A stretch of 5,348 bases of DNA from Thermoplasmata archaeon (lineage in GTDB: Archaea > Thermoplasmatota > Thermoplasmata > Thermoplasmatales > Thermoplasmataceae), in the NCBI GenBank assembly GCA_021835265.1, contig JAKBQK010000157.1, positions 1 through 5,348 of the forward strand, read 5' to 3'. The translations under genes and the position numbers were made by a program. The notes under the pieces are model-generated. The model saw only the letters and a program-made list of their open reading frames with translations, was not told the origin of the DNA and searched no databases. Of this stretch, positions 1 through 4,385 are shown piece by piece (position 1 is the stretch's first letter; each line of letters opens with the position of its first letter).

Positions 1-92
1 CTGTCAACGTTGCTGTTGAACTGTGTCACAACAGCCAGTACGTAATTCATAGTAGGTTTTTTGCCAACGAAGATAATGTTTTCTTCAGCCAT
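1..92 (-). CDS. alba: DNA/RNA-binding protein Alba, N-terminal part (cut by window edge)
   Basis: Only the first 30 codons lie in the window. They begin with ATG at 92-90 and read [20 protein letters not shown], then [10 protein letters not shown]. This is the start of the Alba (Sso10b) family: strand 1 followed by the signature GKKPxMNYVLA, whose lysines (residues 11-12 here) include the nucleic-acid-binding and acetylation site known in Sulfolobus Alba. Alba is a small dimeric chromatin protein that coats archaeal DNA and also binds RNA; full length is usually about 90 residues, so roughly two thirds is missing to the left. A weak Shine-Dalgarno-like AAGGGA precedes the ATG. The gene runs in the same direction as the Lrp-like gene to its right but is separated from it by 128 bp with promoter-like sequence, so it is probably transcribed on its own. 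Family assignment is secure. Confidence 0.93.
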   Translation of the reverse strand, partial: MAEENIIFVGKKPTMNYVLAVVTQFNSNVD

Positions 93-122
93 TGTAATCC
101 CTTATTTTCCAATTGGACTTTA

Positions 123-150
123 CTATTTAACAATTACTCTCTAATTTATG
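123..150 (-). promoter_or_regulatory. Putative alba promoter (two TATA-like boxes)
   Basis: On the minus strand, TTAAATAG (130-123) would place transcription start about 8 nt before the alba ATG. CATAAATTAG (150-141) would give a leader of about 28 nt that includes the AAGGGA element. Either is compatible with archaeal TBP/TFB promoter geometry. Which one is used cannot be decided from the sequence. Confidence 0.45.
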
Positions 151-220
151 GTGGATAGATATTATATCCCCAATATTCTCTAAAGGAATTTTGTTTTGTG
201 TGAAAGTTAATGTAAAATGG

Positions 221-613
221 CTAACTCATCCTAATCAGCGTATCTGTGCTGCGGACACCATCTATTTCTCTAAGACTATCGACTTTCTCGTTCAGCTCTT
301 CCATTGATTTGCAATGGAAGTGAAGCGCTATATCGAATTTGCCTGAAAATTCATATATCTCCTCGAATCTTCTGAGGAAGTATTCCTTAATATATTGACT
401 CTTTTTTGGGTCTATTCTAACAAACACTATGGCTTCTATGCCGTCGTTTTTTGAAACTATTGTAAACTGCTTAATAATGTTGTTTTCCTGGAGGATCTTG
501 ATTCTCTTGCGAATTGCCCCCTCAGAAAGATTCAGCCTTCGTCCGAGCTCAGAATTCGATATTCTGGAATTCATTCTCAGATTCTGGATGATCTTCCAGT
601 CAATCTCGTCCAC
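221..613 (-). CDS. Lrp/AsnC family transcriptional regulator
   Basis: This is a 130-residue DNA-binding regulator of the feast/famine (Lrp/AsnC) family. Residues 2-50 form the winged helix-turn-helix: DEIDWKIIQNLRMNSRISNS opens it, SELGRRLNLS is the turn, and EGAIRKRIKILQENNIIK is the recognition helix and wing. Residues 58-130 form the RAM ligand-sensing domain, with the typical GKFDIALHFH strand and the DGVRSTDTLI C-terminal strand. Such proteins form dimers or octamers and usually sense amino acids. The protein is about 15-20 residues shorter than typical family members, with short linkers but no missing element. The start is GTG at 613; an in-frame TAG three codons upstream rules out a longer protein, and the HTH begins immediately. 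GGAG lies only 3 nt before the GTG. The effector and targets are unknown. A spurious plus-strand frame covers part of it. Confidence 0.93.
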   Translation of the reverse strand: MDEIDWKIIQNLRMNSRISNSELGRRLNLSEGAIRKRIKILQENNIIKQFTIVSKNDGIEAIVFVRIDPKKSQYIKEYFLRRFEEIYEFSGKFDIALHFHCKSMEELNEKVDSLREIDGVRSTDTLIRMS

Positions 614-632
614 AGTCTCCTATAACTCCCGG

Positions 633-660
633 TTTAATTTACTTTTCCAGCGATTTAAAT
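633..660 (-). promoter_or_regulatory. Putative promoter of the Lrp/AsnC gene
   Basis: On the minus strand, a BRE-like GGAAAAGT (648-641) directly precedes the TATA-like AAATTAAA (640-633). Counting about 25 nt down puts transcription start at or next to the GTG codon at 613, which suggests a leaderless mRNA. A second TATA-like box, the palindrome ATTTAAAT (660-653), would instead give a leader of about 17 nt containing the GGAG. Lrp proteins often autoregulate, but no clear operator dyad was seen here. Confidence 0.45.
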
Positions 661-748
661 GCGATTCCAAAGGAAGGAGCAGTTAATTGATTTAAAGGAC
701 GGCCCTTCTTGTTTTAGTCCGCAATCTATCAAAGATCGAGGAAATAGG

Positions 749-1027
749 TCATCTGTAGAGAGATTGACCCTTATTCTCATCGTAAGGCTGCCCTTTCCGG
801 ATCAGTTCCTTTGGTACCTTGTTCATCCGGATTATGTTTGTAGCCTGCACCATATAAAGCGGGAGCCCAGTATTAGGATCGTTTCCGCCCTTCATTATCG
901 CCACTATTTCCATTTTAATCTGTATAACAGACCCGTCCTCCAGCTTCACGGTTATCCACTTTGGTTCTTCTTCTAATTCAAAACCTACAAGTTCACCTTT
1001 ATCGGGCATGCCACCCTGAGGAATCAT
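749..1027 (-). CDS. Small conserved-looking protein of unknown function (92 aa)
   Basis: I cannot name the family. The protein is soluble and strand-rich, with no signal peptide or membrane segment. Residues 11-45 alternate in a beta pattern (ELVGFELEEE, KWITVKLEDGSVIQIKMEIV). Residues 47-67 hold GGNDPNTGLPLYMVQATNII, a probable loop plus strand. The tail from about 73 is charged. The composition and regular strand pattern argue for a real gene, and the reading frame has its own promoter. The start is uncertain. ATG at 1027 gives 92 residues, but the TATA box at about 1044-1053 predicts transcription start near 1021-1024, just inside that codon. The second ATG at 1009 (residue 7, MPDKGELVGF) would then be the true start, giving 86 residues. 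It stands alone, 135 bp from the Lrp gene, and ends with TGA at 749. Confidence 0.8.
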   Translation of the reverse strand: MIPQGGMPDKGELVGFELEEEPKWITVKLEDGSVIQIKMEIVAIMKGGNDPNTGLPLYMVQATNIIRMNKVPKELIRKGQPYDENKGQSLYR

Positions 1028-1043
1028 TGATACCGATTCCGGG

Positions 1044-1054
1044 GTTATATAAAA
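1044..1054 (-). promoter_or_regulatory. TATA box for the 92-aa protein gene
   Basis: The minus strand reads CTTTTTATATA, a strong archaeal TATA element. Its centre is 20 nt upstream of the ATG at 1027 and 38 nt upstream of the ATG at 1009. Normal TATA-to-start spacing of 24-27 nt favours initiation from the second ATG with a short leader, unless the spacing is unusually tight. Confidence 0.6.
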
Positions 1055-1055
1055 A

Positions 1056-1500
1056 GATAGAAGTGGACAGACAATTAATAGTTAATTCTTTTTTGGAATA
1101 AAAAATGGAAATGAGTATGGCTTATCTATAGTTAGAAAGTAGATGATATAGTGGGGATGATGCTCGTTTTATTTTGGGATTGCAATAGAGCTCGGTGAAA
1201 GTATGATAAAAATTACAACTGAATTTTGCTTAAGATATATGATCTTTCAGATGCATTCTGTTTAATGGATTTTGTAAAGGAGTACTTCTATTATGAACCT
1301 CAATTTTATACCACTGAATATTAGGCTGGAAGCTGAACTTTGGAACTATGCGATTCCTTCAAGAGATGTCAGCGTTTTGATCTATTAAGAGCTAAGAAAC
1401 AGAGCAACGTGACGATGAAAATGCCTTAAACTCCTGTTGGCTAGAAAATGAGGCATATGCCATAATATCATATGCTTGGATTTATTGTGATAATATAGAT
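1056..1500. other. Gene-poor stretch with no intact gene
   Basis: No open frame of convincing length or composition is present on either strand. The plus strand from about 1203 to 1429 has short fragments that could be eroded coding sequence: ATG at 1203 opens a 20-codon frame, and an overlapping frame from about 1226 runs through MDFVKEYFYYEPQFYTTEY to a TAG at 1322, with a further TGA at 1334 before TAA at 1427. The fragments faintly resemble the first half of a PIN-domain toxin, but this is weak. The perfect palindrome GGCATATGCC lies at 1452-1461, with a second CATATG at 1469-1474, near the 3' end of the broken vapC. No RNA gene or terminator was recognised. Confidence 0.5.
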
Positions 1501-1905
1501 TTATAATTCAACCCATCTTCTTCTTATTCCGGGTACCTTGTCAAAATCGTTGTCTTCGTTCAGAATATCAATTAGGGATTCCCGCCTCATAGAAGATGCA
1601 ATTAAAGCATCACTTGGTTTTGGACAGAAATGAATTATCTCTTTCGGAACTTGATAATCGCCTTCTTCGAGTGGGAGCATGGATGTGAATGGAAGAATCA
1701 TAGAATCTATAAATTCAAGCGAAACCTCACCGGGAATTGAATATTTCTTCTTGGAAATATAAATTAACTCATCTAATACAATTAAGTTCATGGATGTTCT
1801 TTAGTTAGGAAGCTCTTTTTCATAGTGCTCTATGAATTCGTCAAGAACCTTTGAAGGCGTGTTCATGTAGATGAAGAAGTTCGTATCTATGAATAAGCCA
1901 GTCAA
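1501..1905 (-). pseudogene. vapC: VapC-type PIN-domain toxin, disrupted by an in-frame stop
   Basis: VapC toxins are PIN-domain ribonucleases that cut tRNA or rRNA and use four acidic residues to hold metal. Read through the stop, the frame has about 133 residues, the normal VapC length. A TTG start at 1905 gives LFIDTNFFIYM with Asp7. Next come LDELIYISKKKY with D45/E46, CPKPSDALIAS with Asp99, and NEDNDFDKVPGIRRRW with Asp118/Asp120. All four acidic blocks are present. Codon 35, however, is TAA (1803-1801), which splits the protein after LPN. The remainder can be read from ATG 1791 as a 96-residue fragment lacking Asp7 and should be inactive. The TTG start overlaps the old vapB stop by 4 nt (TTGA), the classic vapBC arrangement. 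Loss of the antitoxin in the same operon supports real decay rather than sequencing error. A split protein or stop readthrough is possible but unlikely. Confidence 0.88.
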
Positions 1906-2157
1906 AATTCATCCTCTAATGAGTATTTTTTGGTCTCTCCTAGTTCTGGAGCTTTGGCTGCTTTCAAAGAAACAATAGACTGCTTGTGTTTTTTTTGCTT
2001 TTAACCTGAATGATTCTCTGTCAAACTTTCTAGAGGGTTTCATTGTAATTCCGTCATTTATATTAGATATTTATTCGTCTCCTTCTTCAATTCCTACTAT
2101 CTCCATTATTGTCTTAGGTATAATTATATAGCCCTTTTTTCCAACTTTCAATTTCAT
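1902..2157 (-). pseudogene. vapB: VapB antitoxin (AbrB/SpoVT fold), degraded by a stop and a frameshift
   Basis: ATG at 2157 opens MKLKVGKKGYIIIPKTIMEI followed by VGIEEGDE, the swapped-hairpin AbrB/MazE DNA-binding domain typical of archaeal VapB proteins. Codon 29 is TAA (2073-2071), where the family continues with a strand. The frame then resumes with NDGITMKPSRKFDRESFRLK. At the run of eight A (1996-1989 on the minus strand) the frame shifts by one; the new frame gives KKHKQSIVSLKAAKAPELGE and then TKKYSLEDEF with TGA at 1904-1902. This is the toxin-binding C-terminal tail of VapB. Repaired, the protein would be about 84 residues, normal for the family. The tail stop overlaps the vapC start by 4 nt. 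GGTGA lies about 12 nt before the ATG. With two independent lesions, an active antitoxin is improbable. Confidence 0.85.
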
Positions 2158-2461
2158 AGTCAAACTAATTCACCAATAGTAAAACTAGGTTAACAATTAA
2201 TTCATTTCTCTTGTTTAGAACGTCAAAACATGAAATAAACCAAGGAAGATAATGAAAATAATGATTTAAAATCGCTCTTTAAACTTTTATGTACCTGGAT
2301 TAGTAAAAACTACTCATGCAACACAAAATAATACTATGTAGATTTGTGTTACAGGCATATACACCTATAACAAGAAAGATTTACACGCCAGTTATTCAGA
2401 TATTTTCTTCACTCACTTGTCATGACATGAACATTACGATCGTATCTTGTATCTCAGCATT
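2158..2461. other. AT-rich spacer between vapB and tRNA-Leu
   Basis: This should hold the promoter of the former vapBC operon on the minus strand, but no TATA box stands out. On the plus strand an 8-bp inverted repeat, AACACAAA (2320-2327) and TTTGTGTT (2343-2350), encloses 15 bp. A plus-strand frame beginning at ATG 2316 runs into the tRNA gene and is judged not to be coding. Nothing else is recognised. Confidence 0.4.
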
Positions 2462-2470
2462 TTTAATATA
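2462..2470 (+). promoter_or_regulatory. TATA box of the tRNA-Leu gene
   Basis: TTTAATATA is centred 30 nt before the first tRNA base, as expected for an archaeal tRNA promoter with a short 5' leader removed by RNase P. A second TATA-like GTATAAACC (2480-2487) is too close to the gene to serve. Confidence 0.6.
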
Positions 2471-2495
2471 TTCCCGAAGTATAAACCGATTGATT

Positions 2496-2580
2496 GCGAG
2501 GGTAACAAAGCCTGGCCAACTGTGCAGGACTTAAGATTCTGTCTCGTAGGAGTTCGTGGGTTCAAATCCCATCCCTCGCA
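2496..2580 (+). tRNA. tRNA-Leu, anticodon UAA
   Basis: This is an 85-nt class II tRNA. The acceptor stem GCGAGGG (2496-2502) pairs perfectly with CCCTCGC (2573-2579), followed by discriminator A. The D arm has an ACA:TGT stem and AAGCCTGG in the loop. The anticodon stem CAGGA/TTCTG holds the loop CTTAAGA, giving anticodon TAA, which reads the Leu codon UUA (and UUG by wobble). The long variable arm typical of Leu has a CTC/GAG stem around GTAG. The T arm GTGGG/CCCAT holds TTCAAAT. There is no intron and CCA is not encoded, as is common in archaea. The D stem has A-U and C-G pairs where related leucine tRNAs usually have G-C pairs, but pairing is kept, so the gene looks functional. No copy of its 3' end was seen elsewhere in the window, so there is no evidence of an integration site here. 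Confidence 0.96.
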
Positions 2581-2598
2581 TTTTGCAGTTATTTTTTT
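2581..2598 (+). terminator. T-rich terminator after tRNA-Leu
   Basis: TTTT directly after the tRNA and a second run of seven T at 2592-2598 match the T-tract termination used by archaeal RNA polymerase. No hairpin is needed or seen. Confidence 0.6.
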
Positions 2599-3010
2599 CA
2601 AAAACCTTGTATTATTTAATTGAGGCCCTCTTCAAAAAACCTATAATGATAATGAAAAACCGAAATCTTTAAGATCAGTTATAACTACAAATTTACTCTC
2701 CCAATTTTACCTTCACTTTACTTGTTGGAATCATAGATTTAATCTGACAACTCAAAAGATGTAGTTTCATTAAAATACAGACTAAAAGTACTATAAATAG
2801 TGTCTATTACTATATTATATCATAAACTATTTGCCTATTAGTTTAAAATTAATTAGACATAATGATTAACATTTACAATGTAATTCAATTAATTTAAGCT
2901 AATATAATTTCTTAAATAGTCGAAAGCAATCATTAATATACAAGTGATTAACATTCAATTTACATTTGTATACAAAATGTTGAATAGTTAATACTTAAAT
3001 ATTACAAAAC
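2599..3010. other. Long AT-rich intergenic region with direct and inverted repeats
   Basis: About 410 bp with no credible frame on either strand and visibly higher A+T than the genes around it. It contains AAATAGT/ACTATTT (2795-2801 and 2826-2832), near-complementary TGTCTATT and AATTAGACA (2801-2808 and 2850-2858), and repeats of TGATTAACATT described separately. It may be a large regulatory region for the downstream cassette or the relic of an insertion. No transposase remnant or CRISPR-like spacing was found. Confidence 0.5.
2863..2991. repeat. Repeated TGATTAACATT motif and imperfect dyads upstream of the cassette
   Basis: TGATTAACATT occurs twice, at 2863-2873 and 2945-2955, with starts 82 bp apart (about eight helical turns). 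The first copy begins a dyad, AACATT-TAC-AATGT. The second begins a longer imperfect dyad centred on GTATAC (2968-2973), with arms TTAACATTCAA (2948-2958) and TTGAATAGTTAA (2980-2991) and an inner ACATTT/AAAATGT pair. Both lie upstream of the TATA box at 3019, so they could be binding sites for a regulator of the three-gene cassette. This is inference; AT-rich DNA produces some such repeats by chance. Confidence 0.4.
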
Positions 3011-3011
3011 C

Positions 3012-3027
3012 AGAAACATTTATAATA
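3012..3027 (+). promoter_or_regulatory. BRE/TATA promoter of the three-gene cassette
   Basis: BRE-like AGAAACA (3012-3018) is followed by TTTATAATA (3019-3027). Normal spacing predicts transcription start at about 3048-3050, at the ATG at 3050. The first cassette mRNA is therefore probably leaderless, which also argues against the upstream in-frame TTG (3029) and GTG (3044) as starts. Confidence 0.65.
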
Positions 3028-3049
3028 TTTGATAACATCCATTGTGAAA

Positions 3050-3334
3050 ATGAGGGACCCAAAACAGATAGACAGCGGATTAGAGGCTCTCGTTGTTGGA
3101 AGAAGAATTATGATTTTTCCTTTTCTCACTGAACTTGGCGACGAAATAGATTCAGTTGCAGCACCCTGCTCTGAAACCGGAGGAGGTGCATTGAAGCTTG
3201 TTACATCACCATTGATAGGTGAGGTCGTAAAGAATAGCAATCGCAGATTGAATCTTCGCCTTTCAGACTGGGACTGCATTTCAATAGAGTATGGAGATGT
3301 GAAAAATTTCGTCAAGCTTGCTGACAGAATTTAA
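3050..3334 (+). CDS. Unrecognised 94-aa protein, first gene of the cassette
   Basis: I do not recognise this family. The protein starts MRDPKQIDSGLEALVVGRRI and appears soluble, with a mix of strands (VVGRRIMIFPFL, ALKLVTSPLIGEVV, RLNLRLSDWDCISIEYGD) and no signal peptide or transmembrane helix. Two cysteines (C40, C76) are too few for a zinc site of its own. A Gly-rich turn, TGGGA, sits at 43-47. ATG 3050 is chosen because the TATA box places the transcript start there; a longer version from TTG 3029 would start inside the promoter. It is followed after 30 nt by the pseudoprotease gene on the same strand, so the two are probably co-transcribed. Codon use resembles the next two genes. A minus-strand frame across it is a shadow. 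It could be a small partner or regulator of the proteins that follow, but nothing in the sequence shows that directly. Confidence 0.82.
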   Translation: MRDPKQIDSGLEALVVGRRIMIFPFLTELGDEIDSVAAPCSETGGGALKLVTSPLIGEVVKNSNRRLNLRLSDWDCISIEYGDVKNFVKLADRI

Positions 3335-3359
3335 TTAATCAAAACTGGAATTATGTGAT
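3331..3359 (+). promoter_or_regulatory. Start signals of the pseudoprotease gene
   Basis: GTGAT at 3355-3359 matches part of the archaeal Shine-Dalgarno GGAGGTGAT and sits 5 nt before the GTG start at 3365, so internal translation from the cassette mRNA is plausible. TTTAATTA, overlapping the end of the previous gene (3331-3338), could also act as a weak secondary TATA box. The in-frame TGA at 3356-3358 excludes a longer protein. Confidence 0.4.
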
Positions 3360-3364
3360 TACAA

Positions 3365-4351
3365 GTGGCATACTGCTGGAACTGTGAAAAGAAAATTGAG
3401 GGCGAATCCTGTCTGATGGGAGGTCATGAATTTGATCTTCCCTGTGCAAATGAGAGGATAGACAGAGCCAAGGAGCTATTGAACAGAATTATGCCCAATT
3501 TCCCTGGTTTCAATGGATTCGGACTGGGTTTCGAAAACCCTGAATTTTTCTGGTACATTTTCATTGACAACCGTGATCTGATTGAGCCCCTCAGAGGAGA
3601 ATTTTCTGCAGCAGAAATAGGGATGAGCCTGTACCCAATAATATCTGATTTTATCAGGCCAAAGCAACCCATAAAAAATAACCCTGAGCAGAATTTCATA
3701 ATTCAGGGAGGGATCTCTGTAGGAAACGTACCTTTTGATACCAGCGGAACACTCGGCTGCATTGTAAAGCAATATGATCGGAAATATATTGTTTCCACAA
3801 GTTCAGTACTTGGACCCCCAGGTTCAAAGATACACGATGAAATTTCCCAGCCTTCAGCTGAAGACAATAACAGGAAACTGAATATAATAGGGAAGCTTGA
3901 CAGCGCAATACGCCCCAATGGAATAAGCAGAAACTATGTGGATGCGGCACTTGCACAGGTATACGGGCATGTTAACTGCACAGCCAGAATTAAGGATATT
4001 GGGAGGCCAACAGGATTCAGGAAAGCAACAATAGGGATGAATGTCAGGAAGTCTGGAAAGGTCACTGGTTACACAGAAGGAAGGGTCATAGCCACAGATG
4101 TTTCATTTCTCATTTATAGAGAACCAAACCTAGTTCTGATGGTGGATCAGTTCCTGGTTGCTTCCAGTGAGTCAGAATTCTGCTCATATGGGGACGAGGG
4201 ATCATTCATCATAGATGGAAGGAACAACTTCCTGGGTATTCTTGTTCAATCCTACAAAGGCATGGCCCTTTGCTGTGATGGAGAATCTGCTTTTGAAAGA
4301 CTTGGAATCTCGGACCCAAACTGCTTTGATGATCTTCCGGTAGAGGATTGA
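3365..4351 (+). CDS. Trypsin-like protein lacking catalytic His and Ser (pseudoprotease), with N-terminal zinc-binding-like motif
   Basis: The 328-residue protein has three parts. Residues 4-27 carry C4-x2-C7-x8-C16-x4-H21-x5-C27, a likely small zinc-binding motif. Residues 30-110 form a linker domain. Residues 111-315 match the chymotrypsin-like (PA clan) fold of the Nal1-like serine proteases of archaea, bacteria and plants: GGISVGN (115-121), SGTLGCIV (127-134), YIVSTSSVLG (141-150), NYVDAALAQV (190-199), GMNVRKSGKVTGYTEGRV (224-241), VDQFLV (260-265), YGDEGSFIID (275-284) and NFLGILVQS (288-296). Active members have SNNHVL and GDSGS. Here His is S147 and the nucleophile Ser is E278; only Asp193 remains, so peptide-bond cleavage is not expected. 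No signal peptide or membrane helix is seen, so it should be cytoplasmic. The start is GTG 3365. The frame is intact and lies between two co-directional genes, which argues against a decaying pseudogene. Its likely role is binding or scaffolding; the partner is unknown. Confidence 0.85.
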   Translation: MAYCWNCEKKIEGESCLMGGHEFDLPCANERIDRAKELLNRIMPNFPGFNGFGLGFENPEFFWYIFIDNRDLIEPLRGEFSAAEIGMSLYPIISDFIRPKQPIKNNPEQNFIIQGGISVGNVPFDTSGTLGCIVKQYDRKYIVSTSSVLGPPGSKIHDEISQPSAEDNNRKLNIIGKLDSAIRPNGISRNYVDAALAQVYGHVNCTARIKDIGRPTGFRKATIGMNVRKSGKVTGYTEGRVIATDVSFLIYREPNLVLMVDQFLVASSESEFCSYGDEGSFIIDGRNNFLGILVQSYKGMALCCDGESAFERLGISDPNCFDDLPVED

Positions 4352-4385
4352 GGAATTGGATATATTACAGCAATCCCCGGAGATC

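Noticed and set aside
683..712. Hairpin AAGGACGGCCCTT followed by T-rich sequence as a terminator on the plus strand
   Set aside because: There is no plus-strand gene upstream to terminate. The dyad has mismatches, and archaeal termination relies on T tracts rather than hairpins.
429..976. Two plus-strand frames (429-686 and 659-976) over the Lrp gene and the 92-aa gene
   Set aside because: They lie antisense to better supported genes, have unstructured composition and lack promoter signals; they are shadows.
2316..2534. 72-codon plus-strand frame with a possible TATA box about 25 nt before its ATG
   Set aside because: It runs into the intact tRNA-Leu gene, its predicted protein has no family features, and the surrounding DNA looks noncoding. 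The promoter-like spacing is expected by chance in such AT-rich sequence.
2496..2580. tRNA-Leu as an integration site for a mobile element (attachment site)
   Set aside because: No repeat of the tRNA 3' end and no integrase were found in the window. A distal copy outside the window cannot be excluded.
2599..3010. CRISPR array or transposon in the AT-rich repeats
   Set aside because: Only one 11-mer occurs twice, with no regular repeat-spacer pattern, no terminal inverted repeats with target duplications and no transposase fragment.
3029..3049. Longer first cassette protein starting at TTG 3029 or GTG 3044
   Set aside because: TTG 3029 directly abuts the TATA box and would not be in the transcript; GTG 3044 lies before the predicted transcript start. 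ATG 3050 coincides with the predicted start.
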